A stretch of 64,000 nucleotides of DNA from Candidatus Nitrospira neomarina. Lineage in GTDB: Bacteria; Nitrospirota; Nitrospiria; Nitrospirales; UBA8639. The stretch spans positions 4,085,001 to 4,149,000 of the forward strand of contig NZ_CP116968.1 in NCBI RefSeq assembly GCF_032051675.1, given 5' to 3'. Both the position numbers and the translations under genes were made by a program. The notes beneath the pieces were generated by a model. That model saw only the letters and a program-made list of their open reading frames with translations, had not been told where the DNA came from and made no database searches. Below are positions 45,880 through 55,915 of this stretch, in pieces; positions within the stretch are counted from its first letter, which is position 1; each line of letters opens with the position of its first letter.

Positions 45880-48800
45880 TTACGGATGCTCACGGCTAGG
45901 TGTAGTGATCTGGTTGATAAGTTCCTGTTCTTCGGAATCGGGTTGAGGTCGGGATCGCTTCGTTGAGTACTGACTGCTCATTTGGTACAGGATGGGAACA
46001 ACGAATAAAATGAGGAAGGTGGCGGTTAACATGCCCCCCACAACCACGCGGGCCAAGGGTTTTTGAGCCTCGGAACCGATACCACTTGCGAGCGCGGCGG
46101 GAACTAGTCCCAGCGCGGCACCCAGAGTGGCCATTAACACCGGTCGCATCTGCAACTCCGCTCCTGAAAGGATGGCCTCCTTGAGAGGGATGCCGTTTTG
46201 TTCCAACTCCCGGATACTGGAGACGATTAGGACGCCTCCAAGAATGGCGATCCCCAATGTGGAAATGAATCCTACGGCCGCGGAAATGCTAAAGGGGGTA
46301 TGGGTCAGGACCAGAGAGAGTACCCCTCCGATCATGGCAAAGGGAACCGTGGCGAGCACGATAAAGGCGTACCGGAAGGAACCAAACGTGAGGTACAGCA
46401 AAAAGAGAATCAGGATCATGGTAAGGGGTACGACAATCATCAGGCGTTGTTGTTCTTTGACCAATTGGTCATATTGCCCCGCCCATTCGAGATGATACCC
46501 TTCTGGGAGTGTGATCCGGTCTTCGAGGTGTCCTTGGGCTTCTTGAATCGTACTCACCAGATCCCGGTCACGGATGCTGAACATAATAGGGATATATCGC
46601 TCGTGATTTTCTCGATAAATCATAAAGGCACCGGTTTGCCGAACAATCGTGGCTAATTGTTTAAGGGGAATGCCGACTCCTTCGGGAGAACTGACCTGGA
46701 TCTGCCCAATCGTGGTTTCGTCTTGTCGATATTGGGGAAGGAACCGAACTACTAATTCAAATCGCCGGTCCCCTTCGATCACTTCCGTGACGGCTTCCCC
46801 CCCGATGGCGGCCTGAACCATCGCATTCACATCGCCGACTTGTATGCCGTAACGGGCGCAGGCTTGCCGGTCAACTTGAATCAGGAGGTTGGGTTGTCCC
46901 ATGGTCCGGTTGATGCTGAGTTCCTTCACTCCGCGGATGTTTTTGAGTTCACCCTCTACTTTTTCCGCAAGGGATTGAAGTTCTGTGAGGTTGTGCCCGT
47001 AGAGTTTAATGGAATTTTCGCTCTTCACGCCCGACATGGCTTCTTCCACACTGTCTTGGATGAGTTGTGAGAAGTTGACCTTGAGGCCGGGGATCGTTTC
47101 AAGGCGTCCCTCAATTTCTTCGATCAGACCTTCTTTAGTCAGCTCTGGGCGCCATTCAGCCCGGGGTTTGAGATTGACGTAATATTCCACATTAAAAAAA
47201 CTTTCGGGGTCTGTTCCATCATCCGGGCGTCCGAGCTGTGAGACTGCAGTGGCTACTTCGGGGGATTCCATAAACATTTTCCGCATGCGGCTGGCCAAGG
47301 CTGCGGCATCGTCAAACCGGATATCGATCGGCATGCGAATCCGCACCCAGAGATTCCCTTCCTCTAACGCCGGCATGAATTCTCCACCCATGAAGTTGAG
47401 TGCTAATACGGTCACGGCCAATAGCATTCCCACCGCGCTTAGCACCTGTTTCTGATGATAAAGTCCCCAGCGAAGAGCCCCCATATAGGTTTGCCTGAGC
47501 ATGGAAACCAGTTGGGGTTCCTGTTCCCGCATGGGTCCATTGAGCAGGAAGGAACACATGGCCGGGGCAAGGGTGCAGGCCAGCAGCAGGGAGCCGGCCA
47601 GGGCCAGGCCATAGGTAATGGACATGGGCGCAAAAATTTTCCCCGGGACCCCTGTCATGGTGAAAAGGGGAATGAACGCCACCACGATAATCACCGTCGA
47701 AAATAAGATCGGTCGTCCTACATGTCGGGCGGCCCTCGCAATGAGCTGAGGAGGGGTGACCCCGGGTTTGGCATGGTGGCATAGATAAAAGAAAATGCTT
47801 TCGACCATGACCAGGGGGGCATCGACGATAATCCCGAAATCAATCGCACCCAGAGAAATGAGATTAGCGGATTGTCCCATGATGACCATGGCGGAAAAGG
47901 TGAACAGCAGAGCAAGTGGAATGGTACAGGCGACGATCAGGGCGGTCCGGAAATGTCCCAGGAAAAACAGGAGAACGATGAGCACCAGTACCATGCCGTT
48001 GATTAATATGTGCACGACCGTCTCAATGACGGTGTTGATCATGGTGGTCCGGTCATAAATGGTTTTAATTTGGACCCCTGCGGGGAGTTTTTTTTGGTTT
48101 AAGTCCTGTACCTTTTGATTGACGCGTGCCAGGGTGGGCAGAGCCTGTGTGTCCCGTTGCAGAAGAATCACCCCTTCCAGAGTGTCCTCCACCTCGTTAA
48201 TGCCGACTTGTCCCAAACGGATCGCAGTACCAATGGATACTTTCCCGAGATTTTCAATAAAGATGGGAGTGCCATCTTTGACCGCCACGACGACCTTGGC
48301 TATGTCGTCCAAGCTGTCGATAAATCCCACTCCCCTGACATTGTAACTTTGGGGTCCTAAGGCCAAATAACTGCCGCCGACATTGGCATTGCTATTGGCG
48401 AGGGCGGCTTTGATCTGAGCAAGAGTGACTCCATAGGTGAGCAGGGCGCCGGGATCCAGGTCCACGTGATATTCTTTTGTGGTCCCTCCAAACGCTGTCA
48501 CATCAATGATGCCCGGTACTTGTTTAAATTCACGCCGGACCTGCCAGTCCTGGATGGTTTTGAGGTCGGTGAGAGAATAGCCGTCTCCCACTAATTCGTA
48601 TCGATAAATTTCTGCGATGGCCCACCAGGGAGAGAGTTCCGGTTTGACGCCATCGGGCAAATCAACGGTGTGGAGCCGATTCAGCACTTCCTGGCGGACG
48701 GCATACCAATTGGTGCCAAATTCAAAATAGACCTTGAGTTCACTTAATCCAAAAAGAGACAAGGAACGTACATTGGTAAGGCCGGGAATGCCCTGGAGAG

Positions 48801-49014
48801 CGGTTTCAATGGGAATGGTGATGATTCGCTCCATTTCTTCGGCGGACCATCCCGATTTCTGAGAAATGACTTCGACAAAGGGCGGCGAGGGATCCGGGTA
48901 GGCGACCACGTCAAGAATATGAAAGGCATAGAGGCCTCCAAAAAGCAGGAAGACCCCGAATGTGCAGACCAGAGCACGTTGGACGAGTGACAGCTCGACA
49001 AGTCTGCCGATCAT
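45880..49014 (-). CDS. CusA/CzcA-type RND efflux transporter (heavy metal)
   Basis: 1044 residues with twelve membrane helices and two large periplasmic loops. Family segments: VVAYPDPSPPFVEVISQKSG, FEFGTNWYAVRQEVLNRL, an intramembrane GAIDFGIIVDAPLVMVES that holds proton-relay acids of the HME-RND class, and SISAAVGFISTLGIAILGGV. It exports metal cations (Cu/Ag or Co/Zn/Cd) using the proton gradient. Last gene of the three; ATGA-type overlap with the adaptor gene. The metal cannot be decided by eye. Confidence 0.93.
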   Translation of the reverse strand: MIGRLVELSLVQRALVCTFGVFLLFGGLYAFHILDVVAYPDPSPPFVEVISQKSGWSAEEMERIITIPIETALQGIPGLTNVRSLSLFGLSELKVYFEFGTNWYAVRQEVLNRLHTVDLPDGVKPELSPWWAIAEIYRYELVGDGYSLTDLKTIQDWQVRREFKQVPGIIDVTAFGGTTKEYHVDLDPGALLTYGVTLAQIKAALANSNANVGGSYLALGPQSYNVRGVGFIDSLDDIAKVVVAVKDGTPIFIENLGKVSIGTAIRLGQVGINEVEDTLEGVILLQRDTQALPTLARVNQKVQDLNQKKLPAGVQIKTIYDRTTMINTVIETVVHILINGMVLVLIVLLFFLGHFRTALIVACTIPLALLFTFSAMVIMGQSANLISLGAIDFGIIVDAPLVMVESIFFYLCHHAKPGVTPPQLIARAARHVGRPILFSTVIIVVAFIPLFTMTGVPGKIFAPMSITYGLALAGSLLLACTLAPAMCSFLLNGPMREQEPQLVSMLRQTYMGALRWGLYHQKQVLSAVGMLLAVTVLALNFMGGEFMPALEEGNLWVRIRMPIDIRFDDAAALASRMRKMFMESPEVATAVSQLGRPDDGTDPESFFNVEYYVNLKPRAEWRPELTKEGLIEEIEGRLETIPGLKVNFSQLIQDSVEEAMSGVKSENSIKLYGHNLTELQSLAEKVEGELKNIRGVKELSINRTMGQPNLLIQVDRQACARYGIQVGDVNAMVQAAIGGEAVTEVIEGDRRFELVVRFLPQYRQDETTIGQIQVSSPEGVGIPLKQLATIVRQTGAFMIYRENHERYIPIMFSIRDRDLVSTIQEAQGHLEDRITLPEGYHLEWAGQYDQLVKEQQRLMIVVPLTMILILFLLYLTFGSFRYAFIVLATVPFAMIGGVLSLVLTHTPFSISAAVGFISTLGIAILGGVLIVSSIRELEQNGIPLKEAILSGAELQMRPVLMATLGAALGLVPAALASGIGSEAQKPLARVVVGGMLTATFLILFVVPILYQMSSQYSTKRSRPQPDSEEQELINQITTPSREHP

Positions 49015-50228
49015 GATTTCGGGGGAGAAGTGGGGGCAAGATGTTCCGAGGACAATCCCTCGTCCTCGACATTCATGTCCTGGCCTTTGAGGAGCACGAC
49101 CCCTTTTACGACGATTGTTTCGCCTGCCTCGAGACCGTGGAGGACGGGCATGTGGCCGGAGGAGGGGAGTCCGGTTTTGACCGGACGTTTCATATAATGA
49201 TTTTCGCCATCCGCGACATAGACATACATCTTGCCGTCAATTTCCACTACGGCTTCTTGAGGAATAAGAGGGTAGGGGAGGCTCTCGCTCAGTTTGACAT
49301 TCAAACGGGAAAACATCCCCGGCTTGAGTTTGCGACCGCTATTGTCCACGACCGCGCGGAGTTTAATGGTCCGGGTTGTTTGATCCACGACATCCCCGAT
49401 GGCTGAGATGGTGGCTGGAAATGCTGTTTCGGGATAGGCTTCGACGGTTACCGTCGCTCGTTGTTTGATTTGCACAAGTCCCAGATCTCGTTCGTAGACG
49501 TCTGCAATGACTTGCACGGTGCTTAAGTCCGCTACCGTAAAGAGTACTTGATTGGGATCCCCGCTGACCGATTGGCCCGGCGTCACGGCCCGATCCACAA
49601 TGGTGCCGGAAAGGGGACTTCGTATTTGATAGGTTGACGTAATCGTTTGGTCGGCTATGGGTTTATCGAGTTCCTCCTTGGAAACTTGAAAGGCCAGGAG
49701 CTTTTCCCGGGCTCTCCGGAATTCCGCTTTGGCTTTCACGAAATCGTTTTCGGCCTGCTTTAAATCTTTTTGAGGGAGCGCTTTGATCTCATACAGGTCT
49801 TTGGCCAGACTGTAAGACCGTTGGGCGTAAGATAGGTCAGAATGTTCTTTGATGAATTCCGAATACGCCGAAGCAATCTCTGGACTTTCAATGGTGACCA
49901 GGAGATCTCCCGCTTTCACGAAATCTCCCAATTGTCCATGTATTTTTTGTACCCGACCGACCAGGGCTGAAGAGACTTTTGAATATCGATCCTCCCCATA
50001 GGACACTTTTCCTGCTAAGGATAAGACGGGGTGGGAGGGCCCAACGGTCACTTTGGCTGTGACAATTTGTGTCCCCGCTGATGTAAGGGAGCGGTGTGCC
50101 TTGTCGCTTCTCGCAGGGGCCAGGTCCGTCGTCGCTGAGGTTTCTGATGGGCTTTCCTGGGTGCAGGCGAACCCGCTGAGAATCATCATAAAAAGAACGC
50201 ACGGGTATAAACGAGGTCCGGGTGTCAT
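49011..50228 (-). CDS. CusB/CzcB-type periplasmic adaptor (membrane fusion protein)
   Basis: 405 residues, N-terminal signal MTPGPRLYPCVLFMMILSG ending at a Cys (FAC), so probably a lipoprotein. Barrel-sandwich (VGRVQKIHGQLGDFVKAGDL), long alpha hairpin (about 155-235), then TYQIRSPLSGTIVDRAVTPG and a beta-barrel with RATVTVEAYPETAF. It connects the RND pump to the outer membrane channel. Overlaps its neighbours on both sides. Confidence 0.92.
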   Translation of the reverse strand: MTPGPRLYPCVLFMMILSGFACTQESPSETSATTDLAPARSDKAHRSLTSAGTQIVTAKVTVGPSHPVLSLAGKVSYGEDRYSKVSSALVGRVQKIHGQLGDFVKAGDLLVTIESPEIASAYSEFIKEHSDLSYAQRSYSLAKDLYEIKALPQKDLKQAENDFVKAKAEFRRAREKLLAFQVSKEELDKPIADQTITSTYQIRSPLSGTIVDRAVTPGQSVSGDPNQVLFTVADLSTVQVIADVYERDLGLVQIKQRATVTVEAYPETAFPATISAIGDVVDQTTRTIKLRAVVDNSGRKLKPGMFSRLNVKLSESLPYPLIPQEAVVEIDGKMYVYVADGENHYMKRPVKTGLPSSGHMPVLHGLEAGETIVVKGVVLLKGQDMNVEDEGLSSEHLAPTSPPKS

Positions 50229-51538
50229 AAAATATCCTGGCCGGCCGCTCGTTCTAAGAGGAATAGGTTGCGTTGGTAATCAAAGAGGGCTTCCAAATAG
50301 TTTTGAAGAATGGTCTGTGAGGTGCGGGCGGCATCGAGCAAATCTATGAGCGTGACCCCACCCTTTTGATAGGCTTTCTCAAGAATGGAGAATGTGGTTT
50401 GGGCATCGTCCAGCACTCCTGCTTGATAGGCCTCCACCAAACGTTGAGATTGGATTAAATTCCGGTAATTCACTTCAATCTCATTTTGTACTTCCAAGGT
50501 TGTCTTGTGAAGATCGACTTGCGCGACTTGAATGGCGATTTCGGCCTGAGCAATGCCTCCCTGATTGCGGTCAAAGACCGGGAGCGGCACTTCCAGGTTG
50601 AGGCTATACAATTGTTGGTTGCTCCCGCCTTGCGGCCCCTGCATGGTGAATGCGCCTCCGACAATGGGATCGGGAATCCTGAGTGATTTGGCTAATTTTA
50701 AATTGGTTTGTTGCTGGGAGAGGACGAACCGTCTGGCTTGAAGGTCCGGACGTTTGTTCAACGCTTCCGTCCGAAGTCTTTCCATGTCAGGTGCGACCCG
50801 TTTATAAATGAGGTCGGAGGTTAACACCAGATCCATTGTGGGCGGGAAGGCCAGGAGTAGTCGGAGGTCGGCGAGTGCGGTTTGGACTTCCTGCGTAAAT
50901 TTGATGACCTGTGCTCCGAAATCTACTGCCTGGAGGCGCAGACGAATGAGATCTACTTCGGCAATGAAGCCTTTTTTAAAGCGTAATTCCCCTATGGCTA
51001 GGATCCGCTGAAACCGCTCCTGATTATCTTTCGCAAGATCAAGACGCCGGGAGGCCAATTGGACCTGGTAATAGGTGTCTTTCAGGGTGAGCGTCAGTTG
51101 ACGAATGGCATCCGTGAATGTCGCCTCAGAAGCCTGAATGCCATAGCCCGCGCTTTCCATCCGATAGCCCCGTTTCCCGGCAAGTAAAAACATCTGTTCG
51201 AGCTGTGGAGTGATATAGCGAGTGCCTGCAAAGGTTTGCTTACTGGTAAATGCGGCTCCTCCATAAAGTAAAAAAGTCGGGTTGGGAAAAAGTTTCGCCG
51301 TGATGGCGATTCCCTTGGCATTATCGATCCCATATTTCGTCATTAATAGATCAAGATTTTTTTCCAAGAACAAGGATAAAGAATCGTTCAAGCTCAAGGT
51401 CACCGTGGTGGATGCTGTGCCTGGTGGCTGCTTTAAAGCTTTGGTTGAATCCGGTTGCGCCCATGCGGTTTCGAGTAGACCCCCCCCCATGACCACCGTA
51501 AGAAACAGGCAGTGGATGAAACGTATGAGGAATGTCAT
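50225..51538 (-). CDS. CusC/CzcC-type outer membrane efflux protein (TolC family)
   Basis: 437 residues from ATG 51538, giving the signal peptide MTFLIRFIHCLFLTVVMGGG then LLETAWA. Two OEP repeats follow, each with long helices (KDTYYQVQLASRRLDLAKDN and TLEVQNEIEVNYRNLIQSQR), and GGVTLIDLLDAARTSQTIL near the end. A longer frame to 51772 has no signal peptide at its start and is rejected. First gene of the minus-strand efflux operon. Confidence 0.9.
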   Translation of the reverse strand: MTFLIRFIHCLFLTVVMGGGLLETAWAQPDSTKALKQPPGTASTTVTLSLNDSLSLFLEKNLDLLMTKYGIDNAKGIAITAKLFPNPTFLLYGGAAFTSKQTFAGTRYITPQLEQMFLLAGKRGYRMESAGYGIQASEATFTDAIRQLTLTLKDTYYQVQLASRRLDLAKDNQERFQRILAIGELRFKKGFIAEVDLIRLRLQAVDFGAQVIKFTQEVQTALADLRLLLAFPPTMDLVLTSDLIYKRVAPDMERLRTEALNKRPDLQARRFVLSQQQTNLKLAKSLRIPDPIVGGAFTMQGPQGGSNQQLYSLNLEVPLPVFDRNQGGIAQAEIAIQVAQVDLHKTTLEVQNEIEVNYRNLIQSQRLVEAYQAGVLDDAQTTFSILEKAYQKGGVTLIDLLDAARTSQTILQNYLEALFDYQRNLFLLERAAGQDIL

Positions 51539-52203
51539 GTTGGTGGCTAGAAATGATAATCCGTTGACGCGTGGATCACCATGAAGGGGAGGAGAGTGGA
51601 GAACAAAAGCTAACCAATGGCAACCTTCCTTTTCCGTATATCGAGACCTGGGAATCGGAGGTAAAAGAAAAAATCCCTGGTTAAAAGGGAGTGTACCATA
51701 TCGCCCTAGAAACCCTGAGAGCAAGTTGATAATTTTACCACCCTCGGGAAATCTGGGGAAGATAAGTCGCACACGTTCCCTCTCCTATTTTTGGAAATAG
51801 CTTCGGTGAAGAAGATCCTCACATGGACTTCGTGAATTCCACTCTGCAAGAGGCATTCCATGGGTTAGTAACATTTGCAAAGATGAGGGCAAAAGAAAAC
51901 CTCTATAATATACAACCAGTTTTTACAGTCTAACTTTGAAAGTAAGGGTTTCAGGAAGGAGTGGGAGGGAACTCCAGGGAAAGTTTGTTCCGGGAAAGGA
52001 CAGCCTGTCGTCACCTTGTTAGGGTCGATGATTGGTAGGGTGGCTATGGGTGGGTAATCCGCCTTCATACTCTTTGGGATGGGCGACCCTGAAGGCGGAG
52101 ATGATGAAGTTAAACCTCAAGTGTCTCACCCCAATGTTCTTGGAGGGAGAGGTAACGACATTTTACTCCCGTAAGCGGATTGGATCGTTTATGCGCATAA
52201 TTT
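51539..52203. other. Gap upstream of the efflux operon
   Basis: 665 nt without a credible gene. It should hold the promoter of the cusC-like gene (minus strand), but no near-consensus pair was settled on. One clear feature is the inverted repeat at 52059-52098. Confidence 0.5.
52059..52098. repeat. 9-bp perfect inverted repeat with 22-nt loop
   Basis: ccgccttca (52059-52067) and tgaaggcgg (52090-52098). Position 106 nt beyond the end of the minus-strand lipoprotein gene, so it could stabilise or end that transcript. No T run follows on either strand. Confidence 0.45.
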
Positions 52204-53406
52204 TCATTTCGCAATGGTGATACTGGGGACATTCCCTCGTGGGGCATCGGTGACCGTCATTTGAAATAGTTGATATAGCAGGCGAAATGCTTCCTGATTC
52301 CATGATCGCTTCTCCTCATCGGCAATGGAATAATAATGTCCCTCATGGGTGACGGAAAGTTTGGTATTAGGGCGTTCAATAGTGGATTCGATAATGTCCA
52401 AGACCCGGACCGGATTTTCGGAGACGATTCCCGTTCCTGGATCCGGATCCACATGATACTCCGGCTCACTCGCGATGGATCGACCCAGAAAATTGAGAAT
52501 GCCGTGAAAACTCCGGAGCCGAAATGCCCCTTGTATCGGATATTCGCCTCCCGGGTTGTCGGGCCGGATATCGACCAGGATATCGTTCGGCGGCCAACGA
52601 TCCGCCTTGGCCTGCAGAGCCAACCGCTCTCTATTGGAGATGGTGGTGGGGTCGTAGTTCGTAATCACGGTATGTCCGATCGACCGTTTTTGAATGGTAA
52701 AGATCTGCTTCTCCGCATCCACAATGACGCGATAGTTATTTTCCAGAGTTTGAAAGTCTCCGGCAGAAAAGGAGGATAATGGCAGGATCCATTCCCGGTC
52801 GTATACCAAGGGTTCTATATAGAGCTGATTGTTGTCCTGTAAACGGGAAAGATGAAGAACAATTTGTCGAAATTTGGGATATCCGATCTGATCCGCAGGT
52901 CGATTATAGTAGGCGGTTTCTTGATTATTCGTGGTCGTACGGATTTCCCCTGCCATGAGCCGGAGAAGTAAATCAATGTCGACCCCTTGTCTCAGCAGGA
53001 GGGTCAATTTTCCTTCCCGGAGAGGGGTTAGGAGACGTTGGGTAAAATCTTCTCCTTCAATGGGACTAATTGTAAACGTGGGGTTTTCAGCAATGCTGCC
53101 CCCAAAGACGGGCGCCAATGCAAATCCGCCATCTAACCCACCGAGCGGCGGAGTTGCCCCGGCCGAAAATTGATAATTAAAGGTGGCGGCAATGCTGGAA
53201 ATGGCTGTGAAATGCACGGGTTGATGATGATGGGATCTGGCAATATTGAGGAGCAATTGTTCGACCAGGGATCTGGTGACCGAATGGTCATACGCAATGA
53301 CCACATGTTCCAGTGCTTTCGGGGAAAAGCAGCCGGAGAGCATTAAAGGTAGGCTCCAGAGCATGATGCAGGCCAAAAAAGAGCTTCGGGTTTGTTCTTT
53401 TTGCAC
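52204..53406 (-). CDS. Lipoprotein of unknown function
   Basis: 400 residues with a GTG start after AAAGGACA. Signal peptide with lipobox (PLMLSGC, Cys at about 26), so an envelope lipoprotein. The mature part is soluble. SIGHTVITNYDPTTISNRER, VLHLSRLQDNNQLYIEPLVY and the end SWNQEAFRLLYQLFQMTVTD are recognisable blocks but match no family I know. It lies upstream of the efflux operon on the same strand with a long gap, so linkage is not established. Confidence 0.78.
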   Translation of the reverse strand: MQKEQTRSSFLACIMLWSLPLMLSGCFSPKALEHVVIAYDHSVTRSLVEQLLLNIARSHHHQPVHFTAISSIAATFNYQFSAGATPPLGGLDGGFALAPVFGGSIAENPTFTISPIEGEDFTQRLLTPLREGKLTLLLRQGVDIDLLLRLMAGEIRTTTNNQETAYYNRPADQIGYPKFRQIVLHLSRLQDNNQLYIEPLVYDREWILPLSSFSAGDFQTLENNYRVIVDAEKQIFTIQKRSIGHTVITNYDPTTISNRERLALQAKADRWPPNDILVDIRPDNPGGEYPIQGAFRLRSFHGILNFLGRSIASEPEYHVDPDPGTGIVSENPVRVLDIIESTIERPNTKLSVTHEGHYYSIADEEKRSWNQEAFRLLYQLFQMTVTDAPRGNVPSITIAK

Positions 53407-53746
53407 GGTGTCCTTTTTCCTATGAAGTGGGGGTTTTTCTCCCTATGTTGATCCATACAACACACAAAGTATTATTCTGTCGATGGTGTGCTTGGAAAAC
53501 GGAATCTCGTGGAGCGATTTCTTTGTCCGTTCACGAGCGGTGAGACATTTTGACGTAACCAGAATTCCTGTAATGCGAGAGTATCAAAGCCGCGGTTTCT
53601 GTCAAGGGAAGAGGGCGTGCCGATCCTGAATTCACGTGACCTAGACGGCCTTTCCTTTAAGGGTGGTGTCTTCATCCCGGATAGTTTTTGCCGGAGATCC
53701 TGCTGTCAGACCGTGACCGTATTTCTCATAATTCCCTGAGCATCAA
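53407..53746. other. Gap between lipoprotein and mgtE; no gene seen
   Basis: 340 nt. One short minus-strand frame (53472-53675) has no start context or domain. No terminator with a T run was noticed. Confidence 0.4.
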
Positions 53747-55051
53747 TTAACCCAAAAAGCTGGAAAAAAGCGTGGCAAGTCCTAAAAAACTAAAAAATCC
53801 TGCCACATCGGTTACGGTGGTTAAGATGATTGATGATGATTGAGCCGGATCTTGTTTCAGGGATCGAAGGATGATGGGAATGATTGCCCCGGAAAATCCG
53901 GCCATGACCATGGAGATAATCATGGAGACGCCGATGACCATGGTTAATCCCCAGGATTGGCTCCAGACAAATACGGCGGTACAGGTCGTCGCGGCCACTG
54001 CCACGCCATTGGCCAAGGCGACATAGGATTCTTTCAAGGTCACGCGGAGCCATTGGGAAGGACGGATATCCCGCAACGCTAATCCACGCATGACTACCGC
54101 AAGCGCTTGAGCGCCTGTGTTCCCCGATTGCCCGGCCACGACAGGGAGCAAAACGGCCAAAGCCGTAAATCTGGCAATGGTGTCCTCAAATAACCCCACC
54201 ACAAATGCTGCCAAAAAGGCTGTGAGGAGATTGATTTGCAGCCAGGGGAGACGTTTTCGAATGGCGAATCCGGGCGGCGACAGGGCTCGTTCGTCCTTAC
54301 TGGCACCCACCATGGTTTGCATGCTAATGGTGGCCTCTTCTTTTTCGACCTGAATGATGTCTTGACTGCTAATGACCCCGAGGAGGCGGCCGTCCAAATC
54401 GGTGACCGGAATAGTCAGGACCTTCCATTCGTTGCAAATTTCTACGACTTGTTCCTGATTTTCCAAGGGATGAATGGTCGGTAATTCTCGTTTCATCAAG
54501 ACCGCAAGACTCTTTTTTGGAGGGGCTAAAAACAAATTCCTGAGGGATAGGACGCCCACAAGGATCTGGCGCCGATCAATAATGTAGATTTCATTGAGAT
54601 GCTGGGTGTCATGGGTGCGAACCTGTCGGATGGCTTCCTCGACGGTGAGGTCTTCCGGGAGCGCAAAGAATTTGACGTCCATGAGCATGCCGACCGAATC
54701 CTCCGAATACTCCATGAATGGTCCAATGTCGGCTGAGACGTGCAGGGGTAGGGCAGCCAAAATGGCTACACGAGTCTCATCGGGCATTCGTTGGAGGAGA
54801 GAGGCGGCCACTGCGGGTTGGAGGTGAGGAAGCGCACTCAGGAGTAACGGTTGCGGAATGATTCCGAGCAGGTCGGCGGCCAATGAGGGTGACATGACCG
54901 AGAGGACCTTTGCGATCATGGTGGGCGGGAGCTCGGCAAGTATGGGGATCACCTCCTGAGGATCGTAGGATTCAAACACATGGGCGGCTTCATCCGGAAA
55001 TTTGGCAATAAAAGCCTGATGCATCTGTTCAGTCGTTGCAGGTGGCGTCAT
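53747..55051 (-). CDS. mgtE: MgtE family magnesium transporter
   Basis: 434 residues from ATG 55051 (a longer frame reaches 55156). MgtE N-terminal superhelix (about 10-130), a CBS pair (VGMLMDVKFFALPEDLTVEE to about 265), then five membrane helices with NTGAQALAVVMRGLALRDIR in the pore region. Mg2+-gated Mg2+ channel. It overlaps the upstream paralogue gene by 4 nt (ATGA), so the two are translationally coupled. Confidence 0.93.
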   Translation of the reverse strand: MTPPATTEQMHQAFIAKFPDEAAHVFESYDPQEVIPILAELPPTMIAKVLSVMSPSLAADLLGIIPQPLLLSALPHLQPAVAASLLQRMPDETRVAILAALPLHVSADIGPFMEYSEDSVGMLMDVKFFALPEDLTVEEAIRQVRTHDTQHLNEIYIIDRRQILVGVLSLRNLFLAPPKKSLAVLMKRELPTIHPLENQEQVVEICNEWKVLTIPVTDLDGRLLGVISSQDIIQVEKEEATISMQTMVGASKDERALSPPGFAIRKRLPWLQINLLTAFLAAFVVGLFEDTIARFTALAVLLPVVAGQSGNTGAQALAVVMRGLALRDIRPSQWLRVTLKESYVALANGVAVAATTCTAVFVWSQSWGLTMVIGVSMIISMVMAGFSGAIIPIILRSLKQDPAQSSSIILTTVTDVAGFFSFLGLATLFSSFLG

Positions 55052-55911
55052 GGTGTTTCCTGTTCTTTCCGGGGAGAGGTGGGCGGTGTTGAGGTGCTCA
55101 GGGATTCTCCCAGTGCGGTCATCAGGCCAATTCCTGAGAGGGAATACGCTTCCCACAGTTGTAAGAGGGCATCGGAGAGAAATGCCGGTTGATACTCGCC
55201 GGTACGTGACTGGAGAAATTGCCTCAGTGTTCGATGTCGAAGCGCGCCAATAAACGTACGGTCTTGATCAATGACCGGAAGGCTGTCGTATTGAGCCCAT
55301 GCGGGGTGGGCGACAATGTCGAGGGCATTGGCCGAAGCCGGGATCGCTTTAACGTCCTGCTGCATGATGGAGGACACGGTGATCGTCGATTCGGCTCCAA
55401 ACAGCTCTTTCATGAGGATGACTCCGCGCAGGATGGTCTGATGATCAATGATGTATAAATAATAGATGGCTTGCCCGACGGTTTGGGTCACCCGCTGTAA
55501 GGCCTTGGCGACGGTGATGTCCGGGGGAAGTGTCAGGACATGCGGATCGGCGAGGCTGCCGGCGGTATGATCCGGCAAATTGATTGATCGCCGAAGATGT
55601 GCCCCGATGGCCGGGTCAACCTGATCCAGGAGAGAAGTTTGTGTGGAGGAATCATACTGACGGAGGATAGCCCGTGCCGAACGGGAGGATAACCGGCTGA
55701 GGATGACCGCGCTGGTTGCTGGTGGATACTGTTTAAGAATTTCGGCCGCTGGGCCGGGAAGACAATACTCCAGAAAGGCGGCGATATCTTGAGGGTCCAG
55801 GGTCTGCAACATTTCTCCCGCCGACTGGGCCGGAAGTTCCTCCACGTAGCGTGCGGCCTCTAATGGATGTTCCTGGATAAAGGTTTGCCGGAGCTGTTGG
55901 GTCAAATTCAT
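55048..55911 (-). CDS. Soluble MgtE-like protein (MgtE_N + CBS, no membrane domain)
   Basis: 287 residues. The N-terminal helical repeats (EHPLEAARYVEELPAQSAGE, FLEYCLPGPAAEIL) and CBS pair (ITVAKALQRVTQTVGQAIYY, VSSIMQQDVKAIPA) correspond to the cytosolic half of MgtE. The protein ends shortly after the CBS pair, without hydrophobic segments. Directly coupled to mgtE, it may act as a regulatory subunit. No sign of truncation by a mutation: the stop overlaps the mgtE start. Confidence 0.85.
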   Translation of the reverse strand: MNLTQQLRQTFIQEHPLEAARYVEELPAQSAGEMLQTLDPQDIAAFLEYCLPGPAAEILKQYPPATSAVILSRLSSRSARAILRQYDSSTQTSLLDQVDPAIGAHLRRSINLPDHTAGSLADPHVLTLPPDITVAKALQRVTQTVGQAIYYLYIIDHQTILRGVILMKELFGAESTITVSSIMQQDVKAIPASANALDIVAHPAWAQYDSLPVIDQDRTFIGALRHRTLRQFLQSRTGEYQPAFLSDALLQLWEAYSLSGIGLMTALGESLSTSTPPTSPRKEQETP

Positions 55912-55915
55912 TGGC

